A DNA stretch of 32,901 nt from Barnesiella sp. (GCA_014801075.1 JAAVEW010000007.1:22856-55756), one strand, 5' to 3'; shown: positions 1 through 8,834, numbered from the stretch's first letter. Notes: a model not told the origin generated them from the sequence alone. Numbers and translations are program-made.

Positions 1-241
1 CGACCTCAAACTGCACCGGAACAGATTGACCTACAGCCACCACGGCAAGCGCCATGGGCAACAACAGTTCGGCAACCCATGACCGCCGCAAAGCAACTGC
101 CGCCAACCCCACGACCACCATAACAGCCACCGCCACGCCCGTATCTACCGCGACATAACGGCCAAACAAAACCCCTGCCACGACACCTGTAAGTATCGGC
201 AGCAGGGGTATATAGGATAACGGCGGTTGTGTCAGTCGCAT
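1..241 (-). CDS. ComEC/Rec2-like membrane protein, N-terminal fragment
   Basis: Partial gene: it starts with ATG at 241 and reads leftwards out of the window, so only about 80 residues are visible. They begin MRLTQPPLSYIPLLPIL and contain closely spaced hydrophobic segments (about residues 12-27, 30-47 and 55-75). This resembles the N-terminal DUF4131 region of Bacteroidota ComEC proteins, inner-membrane channels for DNA uptake. The start lies 13 nt after the stop of the upstream transporter gene, so the two are probably cotranscribed. The competence domain and metallo-hydrolase domain of ComEC lie outside the window, so the call rests on the N-terminus alone. Another multi-spanning membrane protein is possible. 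Confidence 0.5.
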   Translation of the reverse strand, partial: MRLTQPPLSYIPLLPILTGVVAGVLFGRYVAVDTGVAVAVMVVVGLAAVALRRSWVAELLLPMALAVVAVGQSVPVQFEV

Positions 242-254
242 GGGAGCGCGGGGG

Positions 255-1241
255 CTACATTGTCAGTTCCACCACAAAGAAACTTGACACTCCGATGATA
301 ATCCAGAGCAGGATGGCAAGCAGCAGCGGGCGCAGTCCTACCCTTTTGACCGTAGCCAGCGACAGACTCGCGCCGATGAAGAACAGCGTCACTACAAGGA
401 GTTTCTTGGCTATATATACAAGCTCTTCGGTCAGCCACGCGGGCAGATTGAGATAGGTGTTGACCAACATCGCTACCACGAAGAGGATGATGAACCAGGG
501 AATTGAAATCTTGGCCGAATTCTTGTCGCGGAAGATGAACATGGTGACGAACGCCAGGGGGATAATCCACAGCGCGCGGGTACACTTGATGACTGTCGCA
601 ATCTTGCACGCCTCGGGGCTGAACGCATCGCCCGCACCTACAACCGAAGAAGTGTCGTGGATAGCGATGGCTGCCCATGTGCCGAACTGCTCGTCGGTCA
701 TGCCGAAATAATGGCCCATTGGCGGGAAGATGAAGAGCGCGATGGCATTAAGTATGAAGATTACACCGAGCGACACGGCCATCTCCTCGTCATCGGCGCG
801 GAGCACGGGACCTACGGCTGCGATTGCGCTGCCGCCGCATATTGCAGTACCGGCCGAGATAAGATAGCTCGTCTTGCGGTTGAGATGAAACCAGTAGCCT
901 ATCAGCACGCCGAGCACCATGACGCTGATTACAGACACGATGGTGAACATCATGCCCTGACCACCCGACTTCAGCGCCTCGGTGATACTCATACCGAAAC
1001 CGAGACCTACGACCGAAGCCTGGAGCAGATACTTAGAACCTTTCTTGTTGAACTTCGGGAAAGGCATCGGGAAGATGAAGGCAAACACAAGACCGACAAA
1101 CAGAGCAATGGGCGCCGAAGCTGCAGGCAGGTCAAATTTGTCAAAAGGGAAAAGAAGCAGAAGCACGATGGCCACGTAGACCCACTTGGCTGCCTTCGCA
1201 AGCGCCGACGGTGCTTCGTTTGTAGTAACTCGCTTACTCAT
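255..1241 (-). CDS. YeiH family putative sulfate exporter
   Basis: A 328-residue inner-membrane protein with about nine or ten hydrophobic helices along its whole length. The sequence fits the YeiH/UPF0324 (PSE) family: a conserved ISAGTAICGGSAIAAVGPV segment in the middle, followed by an IHDTSSVVGAG segment. Family members are annotated as putative sulfate exporters, but the substrate is rarely proven. Length is normal for the family and the ATG start at 1241 gives a short charged N-terminus before the first helix. It is followed 13 nt later by the ComEC-like gene and lies about 150 nt downstream of aroE. I found no clear promoter box in that AT-rich gap. The family call is firm; the transported ion is inference from annotation practice. 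Confidence 0.85.
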   Translation of the reverse strand: MSKRVTTNEAPSALAKAAKWVYVAIVLLLLFPFDKFDLPAASAPIALFVGLVFAFIFPMPFPKFNKKGSKYLLQASVVGLGFGMSITEALKSGGQGMMFTIVSVISVMVLGVLIGYWFHLNRKTSYLISAGTAICGGSAIAAVGPVLRADDEEMAVSLGVIFILNAIALFIFPPMGHYFGMTDEQFGTWAAIAIHDTSSVVGAGDAFSPEACKIATVIKCTRALWIIPLAFVTMFIFRDKNSAKISIPWFIILFVVAMLVNTYLNLPAWLTEELVYIAKKLLVVTLFFIGASLSLATVKRVGLRPLLLAILLWIIIGVSSFFVVELTM

Positions 1242-1395
1242 AAATAGTTATTTAAAAGTATATATTGTTAAAAAATAGACTCTGAAAATAGCTGTCTACT
1301 GTCGGGGATTATGCGAACAGCCGCAATTGTACATTCATTTTACGGACTGTATATTTATAAACGGCAGTAATTATCGGATATTACTTGTTTAACGA

Positions 1396-2148
1396 TTATT
1401 CATTCCATATATTCCATGCGGCAAACGCCTGCAGAAGAAGCATTTCCAGACCGTTTTTGGTCTCGGCGCCCTGCTCGGCGGCTTTGCGCATGAACAGCGT
1501 TACGTCGGGATTGTAAAGGAGATCGTAGCACAGATGCTTGGCTGTCAGGCAGTCGTAGGGAATATCGGGGCACTCGTCGACGTGGGGATACATGCCGAGC
1601 GGCGTGGTGTTGACGATGACGAGATTCTCGGCCATGACTTCAGGTGTGAGGTCGGCGTAGGTGATGACACCTTTGCGTGGACTGCGCGACACGAGCGTGG
1701 CCTCGACGCCGAGGTTTTCAAGTCCGCGCACAACAGCTTTTGATGCACCACCTGTGCCGAGCACGAGAGCCTTGCGTCGCTCGTCGTTGAGCAGCGGCTT
1801 TATAGAGTCGGAGAAACCGATGATGTCGGAGTTATAGCCTTTGAAACGGAGTTCGCCGCGGGTGCGTATGAACTTGATTACGTTGACCGCACCGATTTTC
1901 TCCGCGTCCTCGTCCATATCGTCGAGATACTGAATCACCTGCTCCTTGTAAGGGATGGTGACGTTAAGACCCGACAGATTGGGACACTCGCTCACCACCT
2001 CCATGAGGTCGCCGATATCGGGAAGCTCGAAGTTGAGATAGCGGGCATTGATGCCCTCGGCTTCAAACTTCTGGTTGAAATAGCGCTGTGAGAATGAGTG
2101 AGTCAGCGGATAACCGATGAGTCCGTAGATTTTTTCGTCGTTTAGCAT
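1396..2148 (-). CDS. aroE: Shikimate dehydrogenase
   Basis: A 250-residue cytoplasmic enzyme that reduces 3-dehydroshikimate to shikimate with NADPH in the chorismate pathway. Visible motifs: the shikimate-binding HSFS at residues 17-20, NVTIPYKE at 62-69 with the catalytic Lys at 68, the substrate/catalytic Asp in YNSD at 105-108, the nucleotide-binding GTGGASKAV at 131-139, NTTPLGMYP at 180-188, and the C-terminal NGLEMLLLQA. Length is slightly short but typical of Bacteroidota AroE. The start is supported by an AGGAGA-like ribosome binding site a few bases upstream and a promoter box at 2170-2177. It lies about 110 nt after bioD on the same strand; the separate promoter suggests it need not depend on the biotin genes. 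Confidence 0.95.
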   Translation of the reverse strand: MLNDEKIYGLIGYPLTHSFSQRYFNQKFEAEGINARYLNFELPDIGDLMEVVSECPNLSGLNVTIPYKEQVIQYLDDMDEDAEKIGAVNVIKFIRTRGELRFKGYNSDIIGFSDSIKPLLNDERRKALVLGTGGASKAVVRGLENLGVEATLVSRSPRKGVITYADLTPEVMAENLVIVNTTPLGMYPHVDECPDIPYDCLTAKHLCYDLLYNPDVTLFMRKAAEQGAETKNGLEMLLLQAFAAWNIWNE

Positions 2149-2169
2149 AATTTTTCTCCTTTAAATATG

Positions 2170-2197
2170 CAAATATACTTATTTTTTAACGCGTAAA
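2170..2197 (-). promoter_or_regulatory. Promoter of aroE (Bacteroidota sigma-A type)
   Basis: Minus-strand TATATTTG (2170-2177) matches the -7 consensus TAnnTTTG of the Bacteroidota primary sigma factor. A TTTA at 2194-2197 is a poor -33 box with a short spacer. Initiation would fall just downstream, leaving a short leader with a purine-rich ribosome binding site before aroE. Confidence 0.6.
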
Positions 2198-2259
2198 GGT
2201 ATATTCTTCTTAAAATTTCAAATTTTTTACCTCACGCGTCGCTAATAGCTCCGTCAGTA

Positions 2260-2901
2260 TCACAGGCTCATTGATGGCACCTCAAGCCACTGCGCGTCGG
2301 GGAAATGCTCGGCCACGTAGTTGCGGATGTAGCTGCGCGTCTCGGGAGCGATGACCGGATCGGTGTCGAAGTGGGTGTTGTAAAGGAGATACTTCAGTCG
2401 CAGGTTGCGGCGCGCTATAGCTTCGAGAGCGAGGAGCGTGTGGGAGATGGAACCGAGTTTGGCGTTGGTAACGAGGGCTACATCGAGGTCATTGTCGGTG
2501 ACGTAGTCGATAGTGAGATAGCGCTCTGTAAGAGGTACCATCAAGCCGCCGGCACCCTCCACGAGCAGAGTGTCGTAGCGTTCCTCAAGCTGCTTGCGGG
2601 CAGCGTCGATAACAGCGATGTCGAGTTCACGGCCATCGACCTTGGCGGCAAGGTGAGGCGACGAGGGGTAGGTGAAAATCATCGGTGCGGTCAGCGGGTA
2701 TTCCTCCTCAGCCATGTCGCGGTTCATGATGCGGCGGTGAAGTTCGATATCCTCGGAGCGGCCTTCGTTGCCTGTCTGCACAAATTTCTGTGTCATCACT
2801 GAGCGGCCCTTTGCTGCGAGCCAATTGGCCAGCCAGCCGGTGGCGTATGACTTGCCGGCATCGGTGTCGATACCGGTCACGAATATTGTTTCCTTATCCA
2901 T
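2260..2901 (-). CDS. bioD: Dethiobiotin synthetase
   Basis: A 213-residue ATP-dependent enzyme closing the ureido ring of dethiobiotin from 7,8-diaminononanoate and CO2. The P-loop reads GIDTDAGKS at residues 10-18, where the classical form is GTDTDVGKT. QKFVQTG at 38-44 carries the substrate Lys, and EGAGGL at 115-120 is the conserved carboxylate/Mg loop. Length is normal. The ATG at 2901 lies inside the end of the upstream bioG-bioC fusion (8-nt overlap), indicating translational coupling. The other biotin genes (bioA, bioB, bioF) are not in the window. Confidence 0.95.
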   Translation of the reverse strand: MDKETIFVTGIDTDAGKSYATGWLANWLAAKGRSVMTQKFVQTGNEGRSEDIELHRRIMNRDMAEEEYPLTAPMIFTYPSSPHLAAKVDGRELDIAVIDAARKQLEERYDTLLVEGAGGLMVPLTERYLTIDYVTDNDLDVALVTNAKLGSISHTLLALEAIARRNLRLKYLLYNTHFDTDPVIAPETRSYIRNYVAEHFPDAQWLEVPSMSL

Positions 2902-4321
2902 TTTTTCTGATTAATATGAACTTGGTGTTGAATTTCAGTATGGCTTTGTCGCCTTCGGTGAGTAGCTGCATCAGACGGCGGGTGGCGGCTACCGGCATAG
3001 CTTTGCGTGCCAGCGAGTTGACACCGGTTGAGCGCATATGGGCAAGTGCCTGAGCGGCTGTGTCAAATTCGAGACTGAACTCCTCGGTAAATGTGTCGCA
3101 CTCCGCTGCGGGGAGCGATTCAAGCACGTCGTCTACCTGCGGATAGTGCATGGCCGAGGCGCCGGGGAGCTGCGACAACTGCGGGATAGTTCCCTCCACG
3201 TAGCACGAGATGAACGCCTGTCCGCCGGGGGCAAGCGCACGAACAACCTCGCGCAGAAAGCGGCGCGGCGAGTTGAACCACTGTATGGTCGATGATGAGA
3301 AGAATATGTCGATGGAATTGTCGGGCACACGGCGCAACTGCATCTCGGCGTCGCAAGCCTTCACCTCCACACGATTACCGTCAGCGGCCGTGACAGCTGA
3401 CGGCGCGAGGTCCCAAAGCTCCACGCGGCTGTTACTCAACGAGGGCAGGTAGCGCTTGGTAAGCACTCCCGGGCCGCTGCCGGCCTCCACTATCGCAAGT
3501 CCGTCGGTAACGGTAAGCCGGGGTAATGCGGCAGCTATCATTCTGTCGGCTACGCGGCGCTGCACTTCGGCCTCGCGCTCGTAGGATGGCGTCGCCGTGG
3601 CAAATCGGTCGCCCACAAGCAATTTGTCGACAAATGCTCCGGCCATGAAACTGCTGAAATCAATGGCATGGTGGGCACCGTGCATCACGCGCACACGTTC
3701 CGTCGCTCCCTCCCAGGCGCGCTTCATGTTATCGAACGGAAATATCAGGTCGCTGTCCGAGAGATATATCTCGTCCCAGTTAGCGGTATCGAGAGCGCCG
3801 TCAACAGGAATGCGGGCACGCACGGCAAGCAGTTCGTCGCGCAGTTCATCGACACCTCGTTGCGGACGCTTCGGCATCAGTGACTGCATCATCGACTCGC
3901 CGCCGCATATTCGTCGGTAGAATTTCTGCAACGCTCCCTCATCGGGCAGTTTTGCCGTGAGGTCATAGATGCGCGGCGGTATGCCGTAATCGGCACTAAT
4001 GGGACTGAGCGTGCCGTTGACGGCTATAGTGCGGGTGACGGGCAGACGGGGGTGGGTTGATATGAAACGGTCGGCATGCCACACGCCGAGCGACCATGCA
4101 AGCACGCATATTTCGTCATATCCATCAAGTAAGGTCGCGTCGAAATCCTCGTTGCGGTAGTCGTAGACGACCATTATATCGTAGCCGGGCTTTGACAGAG
4201 AGGCGAAACCCGATGCATCCATGCCCCACCCTGCGAAAAACAGGATGAGCCGTCGCGGTGAAGGCACCGTATCAGTAGCCGTAACATCGCGGCATTCGCG
4301 CTGTAAGTATTTCTGTATCAT
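2894..4321 (-). CDS. BioG-BioC fusion: pimeloyl-ACP methyl ester esterase plus malonyl-ACP O-methyltransferase
   Basis: One reading frame with two enzymes of pimelate-moiety synthesis. The N-terminal part (about residues 20-235) is a BioG/DUF452 alpha/beta-hydrolase: FFAGWGMD, the nucleophile motif AWSLGVW with Ser at about 77, and a late GAHHAIDF segment likely holding the catalytic His. The C-terminal part (about 245-475) is a BioC methyltransferase: SAM motif EAGSGPGVLT, SSTIQWF and RALAPGGQ. BioC methylates malonyl-ACP so it can enter fatty-acid synthesis as a disguised primer; BioG removes the methyl ester from the product. An upstream in-frame TTG at 4333 would add four residues, but I chose ATG at 4321 because a GGAGA element sits 6-7 nt before it. 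bioD overlaps its end by 8 nt. Confidence 0.88.
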   Translation of the reverse strand: MIQKYLQRECRDVTATDTVPSPRRLILFFAGWGMDASGFASLSKPGYDIMVVYDYRNEDFDATLLDGYDEICVLAWSLGVWHADRFISTHPRLPVTRTIAVNGTLSPISADYGIPPRIYDLTAKLPDEGALQKFYRRICGGESMMQSLMPKRPQRGVDELRDELLAVRARIPVDGALDTANWDEIYLSDSDLIFPFDNMKRAWEGATERVRVMHGAHHAIDFSSFMAGAFVDKLLVGDRFATATPSYEREAEVQRRVADRMIAAALPRLTVTDGLAIVEAGSGPGVLTKRYLPSLSNSRVELWDLAPSAVTAADGNRVEVKACDAEMQLRRVPDNSIDIFFSSSTIQWFNSPRRFLREVVRALAPGGQAFISCYVEGTIPQLSQLPGASAMHYPQVDDVLESLPAAECDTFTEEFSLEFDTAAQALAHMRSTGVNSLARKAMPVAATRRLMQLLTEGDKAILKFNTKFILIRKNG

Positions 4322-4373
4322 AACATTCTCCAAACCGCGCGCTACAACTTGGGTAGCCGCGATTTTCCGAGTG

Positions 4374-4381
4374 CAAATTTA
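4374..4381 (-). promoter_or_regulatory. Probable -7 box for the biotin genes
   Basis: Minus-strand TAAATTTG matches TAnnTTTG and lies about 53 nt upstream of the bioG-bioC ATG. No good TTTG -33 box is visible at the usual distance, so confidence is moderate. Confidence 0.45.
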
Positions 4382-4428
4382 CGCAATTTTTCGCTGTCGC
4401 CACGCATATAGCACGGATAAATATACAA

Positions 4429-4461
4429 ATGGTGTGCATGACCTGACATCATGCACACCAT
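4429..4461 (-). terminator. Hairpin terminator after the glucokinase gene
   Basis: A perfect 13-bp inverted repeat (4429-4441 and 4449-4461) with a 7-nt loop begins about 25 nt after the glucokinase stop. On the minus strand it is followed by a T-rich but interrupted tract. It separates the glucokinase gene from the bioG-bioC promoter. Confidence 0.7.
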
Positions 4462-4485
4462 CCGATATAAACAGGTGTAGTTACC

Positions 4486-5514
4486 TTATGCTTTGGGAGC
4501 TGCGGGACTCGGAGAAATCGCAGTAGTAGACTGAGCTGCAGCAGGAGCAGGCATCGGCTTGGCTTCCCAACCGAGAGCTGAGGCACCGAGCACGGCGGCA
4601 TCAGCTTCCTTGAGTTCGGAAAGAAGGATTTTAACCTTGCCTTTCCAGGGAGCCATAACGTTTTTCTCCAGAGAGTTGCGCAAGGGACGCATCAACAGGT
4701 CACCGCTCTTGGCAAGACCGCCGAAGAGGATAAACGCCTCGGGTGCAGAGAAGGCAGTGAAGTCAGCGAGCGCTTCGCCGAGGATTTCGCCTGTGTAGTT
4801 GAAGATATCCTTGGCGAGTTTGTCACCCGACACAGCTGCGTCATACACATCCTTCGAGGTGATTTCGTCGATGGGGATATTGCGGAGGATTGAGGGCTCG
4901 GTGCGCACTTCGAGGAATTCACGTGCCGTGCGGGCTACGCCGCTCGCCGAGCAGTAGGCTTCAAGACAGCCTGTACGGCCGCAGCCGCAGAGACGTCCGT
5001 TGTGGCGTTTCATGACCACGTGACCGAGTTCGCCGGCAAAACCGTCGTGACCGTAGACGAGTTGGCCGTTGATTACGATACCCGAACCGACACCCGTGCC
5101 GAGGGTAATCATGATAAAGTCACGCAATCCGCGCGCAGCACCGTAGGCCATCTCACCGATAGCTGCCGCGTTGGCATCGTTGGTGATAGCCACGGGAATA
5201 CCGAATTTCTCGCTGACAAGCTGTGCCAAGGGTATGGGCGAGGGCCAGGGAAGATTGACATCAGTCTCGATACAACCCGAGAAATAGTTGGCGTTGGGGG
5301 CGCCTATACCGATACCGTGGATTTTATCCTTGGCATCATTGGTCTCAATGAGTTTGGAAAGCTCGGTGTACAGTTCGTCGATATAATCTTCGATTTTGCT
5401 ATGTTTCTGAGTCTTGATTGAAGAGCTTGCTATTACTACTCCTCGTGCATCAACAATACCGAATACGGTATTTGTGCCACCTATGTCGATACCGACAACG
5501 TAAGGTTTTGCCAT
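4486..5514 (-). CDS. ROK family glucokinase
   Basis: A 342-residue cytoplasmic sugar kinase of the ROK family, likely phosphorylating glucose with ATP. Motifs in order: phosphate-binding DIGGTN at 10-15; TNDANAAA at 111-118 with the catalytic Asp at 113; GTGVGSG at 139-145; GELGH at 161-165; and the zinc motif CGCGRTGCLE at 176-185, which with His165 supplies the structural zinc site. Residues from about 318 to the end form an Ala/Pro/Ser-rich tail absent from most ROK kinases. It has its own promoter (5558-5565) and a terminator right after it, so it is probably monocistronic. ROK repressors carry an N-terminal HTH, which is missing here. Glucose specificity is by family resemblance; another hexose or N-acyl sugar is possible. 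Confidence 0.9.
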   Translation of the reverse strand: MAKPYVVGIDIGGTNTVFGIVDARGVVIASSSIKTQKHSKIEDYIDELYTELSKLIETNDAKDKIHGIGIGAPNANYFSGCIETDVNLPWPSPIPLAQLVSEKFGIPVAITNDANAAAIGEMAYGAARGLRDFIMITLGTGVGSGIVINGQLVYGHDGFAGELGHVVMKRHNGRLCGCGRTGCLEAYCSASGVARTAREFLEVRTEPSILRNIPIDEITSKDVYDAAVSGDKLAKDIFNYTGEILGEALADFTAFSAPEAFILFGGLAKSGDLLMRPLRNSLEKNVMAPWKGKVKILLSELKEADAAVLGASALGWEAKPMPAPAAAQSTTAISPSPAAPKA

Positions 5515-5557
5515 GATAGTTAATTTAATGATAAGAAAATGTTAAAGTAATTTTTGA

Positions 5558-5565
5558 CAAAGTTA
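5558..5565 (-). promoter_or_regulatory. Promoter -7 box of the glucokinase gene
   Basis: Minus-strand TAACTTTG, an exact TAnnTTTG match 43 nt before the ATG. A TTG lies upstream at 5581-5583, somewhat closer than the usual spacing. Confidence 0.6.
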
Positions 5566-5607
5566 TAAAAAACTTTTGAGCAACTATTATGATAACAAAT
5601 AAATTTG

Positions 5608-5615
5608 TATTTTTG
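5608..5615 (+). promoter_or_regulatory. Promoter -7 box of the SIMPL-domain gene
   Basis: Plus-strand TATTTTTG, an exact TAnnTTTG match about 105 nt upstream of the ATG. It lies divergently to the glucokinase promoter in the same gap. Confidence 0.5.
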
Positions 5616-5719
5616 CGCACTGTCTATAACAATTTTTATAATTCCCGGCTAAACATCCCGGCGACTTTCAGCATATATTCACATATAAATCATTTCAATA
5701 TAAATAAATTCCTGTAACA

Positions 5720-6427
5720 ATGAAAGAACTGAAAAAAATCATCCCCGCCCTGCTTATAGCTCTCGGTCTGCTGGCCATCGGTCTCGGTATCCGTGCCGGT
5801 TTCCGCTCCATGTCATCGGCGCAGCGCACCGTCAGCGTGCGCGGTCTTTCGGAACGCGAAGTGAAAGCCGACAAGGTCACTTGGCCCATCGTATATCAGA
5901 TTCAGGGCAACGACCTGCCCGAGCTCTACGACCGCGCAAGCGCCACCAACGACATGATTCTCGCCTTCCTCCACAAAGCGGGTATCACCGACAGTGAAAT
6001 CTCCATCAATGCCCCCGAAGCATATGACCGCGCGGCCAACAACTACTCCAACAATGACTACCGTTTCCGTTTCAACATGACGGAAATCATTGTCGTTACC
6101 TCATCACAGGTCGACAAGGTTGACGAACTGATACGCCGTCAGGGCGAACTCCTCAAAGAGGGCATCGCACTCTCGGCCGACGACTACAGCCACCAGGTCA
6201 ACTACGAGTTTACCGGCCTCAACGACATCAAGCCCGAAATGATTGCCGAAGCCACCCAGAATGCCCGCGAAGCAGCCCAGAAGTTTGCCGACGACTCCGA
6301 AAGCAAACTCGGTAAAATCCAAACCGCCTCACAGGGCCAGTTCTCCATCGAAAACCGCGACCAATACACCCCCTCCATCAAAAATGTGCGCGTAGTCACC
6401 ACCCTCACCTACTTCCTCGAGGACTAA
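5720..6427 (+). CDS. SIMPL domain (DUF541) protein
   Basis: A 235-residue protein with one N-terminal hydrophobic segment (about residues 8-26) that is either an uncleaved anchor or a signal peptide, followed by a SIMPL/DUF541 domain over the rest. Typical features: the opening RTVSVRGLSEREVKADKV strand pattern, SATNDMILAFL, and the closing KNVRVVTTLTYFL. The domain is placed in the periplasm. Family members (for example BP26/OMP28) form oligomeric rings, but their role is not established. It is a single gene with its own promoter and a bidirectional terminator shared with the convergent fcl gene. Confidence 0.88.
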   Translation: MKELKKIIPALLIALGLLAIGLGIRAGFRSMSSAQRTVSVRGLSEREVKADKVTWPIVYQIQGNDLPELYDRASATNDMILAFLHKAGITDSEISINAPEAYDRAANNYSNNDYRFRFNMTEIIVVTSSQVDKVDELIRRQGELLKEGIALSADDYSHQVNYEFTGLNDIKPEMIAEATQNAREAAQKFADDSESKLGKIQTASQGQFSIENRDQYTPSIKNVRVVTTLTYFLED

Positions 6428-6551
6428 TCCACGACCCGGAACGGCCGGAATTGCGTCCTGCAACTTTGGCTCGCAAAAGCGGCTGCAATGAGCGGCAGCT
6501 CCCCTCGCAACCGCTTTCCCCCGTCATCACCTGCGACAAACCCCTGCAACG

Positions 6552-6611
6552 GGGGCGGTATTCTATAAAAAGGGGCAGTATTAAAAAAGGACGCTATCCT
6601 ATAAATAAAAA
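6552..6611 (+). repeat. Short degenerate tandem repeat
   Basis: Three imperfect units of about 17-23 nt follow one another. Each starts with GGGGC or GGACG, continues through a tATt/tATc core and ends in an A-run. They lie in the gap between the SIMPL gene and the terminator hairpin. No coding function is supported. Confidence 0.4.
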
Positions 6612-6612
6612 G

Positions 6613-6660
6613 GCGGAATCAATTCTTCAATAATCATGAAATTTGAAGAATTGATTCCGC
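6613..6660. terminator. Bidirectional terminator between SIMPL gene and fcl
   Basis: A perfect 18-bp inverted repeat (6613-6630 and 6643-6660) with a 12-nt loop, flanked by an A-rich tract on the left and a T-rich tract on the right. It lies between the 3' ends of two convergent genes and can serve both. Confidence 0.85.
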
Positions 6661-6692
6661 TATTTTATTGATACCTGAGGAAATACAGGTTG

Positions 6693-7637
6693 TTATCTCT
6701 CAGCTCGGACGGGGTTGTTAAGGAAGTCGGCATAGGCGAGGGCTATGCCTTCGGGGAGCGAGGTGCTGTAGGTCCAGCCGAGGGCGCGGGTTTTGCTTAC
6801 GTCGAGGAGTTTGCGGGGTGTGCCGTTGGGGCGGGTGGTGTCCCAGAGTATTTCGCCATCGTAGCCTACGGTTCGGGCTACCAGTTCGGTTAACTCCTTT
6901 ATTGTTATCTCTTTACCGGTGCCGGCGTTGACGGTTTCGTTGCCCGAATAGTTGTTCATGAGGAACACACAGAGATTGGCAAGGTCGTCGACATAGAGAA
7001 ATTCGCGCAAAGGTGTGCCGTCGCCCCAGCATGTCACTGACGGCGCTCCCGCCACTTTCGCTTCATGGAAACGTCGTATCAGCGCGGGGAGCACGTGGGA
7101 GTGCTCGGGATGGTAGTTGTCATTGGGCCCGTAGAGATTGGTCGGCATCACGGATATGAAGTCCGTACCATACTGACTATTAAGGTATTCGCAATATTTC
7201 AAGCCGGAAATCTTGGCAAGGGCGTAGGCCTCGTTGGTAGGTTCGAGAGCCGACGTCAGCAGGCAGTCCTCCTTCATGGGCTGCGGCGCAAGACGGGGAT
7301 ATATGCACGACGAACCGAGAAATTCCAGTTTGCGGCAACCGTTACGCCACGCCGAGTGGATGACATTCATCTCCAGCATCATATTCTGATACATAAAATC
7401 GGCCGGAGCGTTGTTGTTGGCCACGATACCGCCCACCTTAGCTGCTGCAAGGAAAACGTATTCAGGACGATTCTCGGCAAAGAAACGCTCCACGTCGGCC
7501 TGATTGCAAAGGTCGAGTTCGGCATGGGTGCGGGTGATGATATTGGTGTAGCCCTGTCGCTGCAGTTCGCGCACTATGGCCGAGCCTACCATGCCGCGAT
7601 GGCCTGCCACATATATCTTGGCATCGGGTGACATCAT
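6693..7637 (-). CDS. fcl: GDP-L-fucose synthase
   Basis: A 314-residue SDR-family epimerase/reductase that converts GDP-4-keto-6-deoxy-D-mannose to GDP-L-fucose with NADPH. Visible: the nucleotide-binding GHRGMVG at residues 12-18, the GSSCIYP segment with the active-site Ser near 109-110, and the catalytic pair in YALAK (Tyr138, Lys142). Length is typical. The ATG at 7637 overlaps the gmd stop by 4 nt (ATGA); a second ATG directly follows. It forms the second step after gmd, giving the fucose donor for surface polysaccharide or glycoprotein. The gene ends at the bidirectional hairpin at 6613-6660. Confidence 0.95.
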   Translation of the reverse strand: MMSPDAKIYVAGHRGMVGSAIVRELQRQGYTNIITRTHAELDLCNQADVERFFAENRPEYVFLAAAKVGGIVANNNAPADFMYQNMMLEMNVIHSAWRNGCRKLEFLGSSCIYPRLAPQPMKEDCLLTSALEPTNEAYALAKISGLKYCEYLNSQYGTDFISVMPTNLYGPNDNYHPEHSHVLPALIRRFHEAKVAGAPSVTCWGDGTPLREFLYVDDLANLCVFLMNNYSGNETVNAGTGKEITIKELTELVARTVGYDGEILWDTTRPNGTPRKLLDVSKTRALGWTYSTSLPEGIALAYADFLNNPVRAER

Positions 7638-8740
7638 AACGCGGCGCCCTCCTCTCTTGCATTATCCTCGCGGTCACGCAGATAGAGTTTGCGCACGAAA
7701 CGCATATCATGTTCCACCATCTTGCGCACCAGTTCCTCGAATGATGTTTTGCACGGATTCCAACCGAGAAGTTCGCGGGCCTTGGTCGGGTCGCCGAGCA
7801 ACTGGTCGACCTCGCAGGGACGGAAATATTTCGGGTCGACTTCTACAACCACCTTTCCGGTAGCTTTGTCGATACCTTTCTCGTTGACACCTTCGCCTAC
7901 CCATTCAAGCTCGATACCTACGTGGCGGAAAGCCAGCGTGGCAAACTCGCGCACGGTGTGCATCTCGCCGGTAGCTATCACAAAATCCTCGGGCACGGGA
8001 TGTTGCAGTATAAGCCACATGCACTCAACATAGTCGCGTGCATAGCCCCAGTCACGGCGTGCGTCGAGGTTGCCGAGGTAAAGGCGATCCTGGAAACCCT
8101 GCGCTATGCGTGAGGCTGCTATAGTAATTTTACGAGTTACGAAAGTCTCGCCGCGACGCTCGCTCTCGTGGTTGAAGAGGATGCCGTTGACGGCAAACAT
8201 GCCGTAGCTCTCGCGATAGTTTTTGGTAATCCAGAAACCGTATTGCTTGGCAACGCCGTAGGGCGAGCGGGGATAGAACGGTGTGGTCTCTTTCTGCGGC
8301 ACTTCCTGCACCTTGCCGTAGAGTTCCGATGTCGAAGCCTGATATATCTTGGTTTTCTTTTCAAGACCGAGTATTCTCACTGCCTCAAGCAGTCGCAGCG
8401 GACCGATGGCATCGGCATCGGCGGTAAACTCCGGCACGTCAAACGACACTTTCACATGGCTCTGCGCTGCAAGGTTGTATATCTCGTCGGGCTGCACGAG
8501 CTGTATTATTCTGACGAGCGATGAGGAGTCGGTCATGTCGCCCCAATGCAGATTGACCAATCGATTTTGCTTCATGTCGCGAACCCACTCGTCGAGATAC
8601 AGATGCTCGATGCGACCGGTGTTGAACGATGACGAACGACGCATTATTCCATGCACCTCATATCCTTTTTCAATAAGAAATTCGGCGAGATAACTGCCGT
8701 CCTGACCGGTGATACCGGTAATCAATGCCACTTTTTTCAT
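7634..8740 (-). CDS. gmd: GDP-mannose 4,6-dehydratase
   Basis: A 368-residue SDR enzyme catalysing the first step from GDP-D-mannose towards GDP-L-fucose. Motifs: the NADP-binding [10 protein letters not shown] at residues 9-18, [23 protein letters not shown], the QASTSELYG segment with active-site Thr137, the catalytic YGVAK (Tyr161, Lys165) and [16 protein letters not shown]. Length is normal. It is translationally coupled to fcl. An exact -7 box lies 47 nt before the ATG and gmd is the first gene of the pair. Confidence 0.96.
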   Translation of the reverse strand: MKKVALITGITGQDGSYLAEFLIEKGYEVHGIMRRSSSFNTGRIEHLYLDEWVRDMKQNRLVNLHWGDMTDSSSLVRIIQLVQPDEIYNLAAQSHVKVSFDVPEFTADADAIGPLRLLEAVRILGLEKKTKIYQASTSELYGKVQEVPQKETTPFYPRSPYGVAKQYGFWITKNYRESYGMFAVNGILFNHESERRGETFVTRKITIAASRIAQGFQDRLYLGNLDARRDWGYARDYVECMWLILQHPVPEDFVIATGEMHTVREFATLAFRHVGIELEWVGEGVNEKGIDKATGKVVVEVDPKYFRPCEVDQLLGDPTKARELLGWNPCKTSFEELVRKMVEHDMRFVRKLYLRDREDNAREEGAAL

Positions 8741-8786
8741 ACGTTGTTGATGTTGCTGATTAGTTTACATATAACTGTTAAACATA

Positions 8787-8794
8787 CAAATGTA
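8787..8794 (-). promoter_or_regulatory. Promoter -7 box of gmd-fcl
   Basis: Minus-strand TACATTTG, an exact TAnnTTTG match, with a T-rich -33-like stretch about 19 nt further upstream. It drives leftward transcription away from the sigma factor gene. Confidence 0.6.
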
Positions 8795-8834
8795 GAAATA
8801 ATTTCGTAAATTAGAAAAATTTTTCGGCTAATGG

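Noticed and set aside
657-1247. 196-codon open frame on the plus strand
   Set aside because: It is fully antisense to the YeiH-family gene, its product is charged and His-rich with no recognisable domain, and it reflects GC-rich codon structure of the real gene.
4322-4333. TTG start adding four residues to the BioG-BioC fusion
   Set aside because: The GGAGA element is well spaced for the ATG at 4321 and would fall inside the coding region if the TTG were used.
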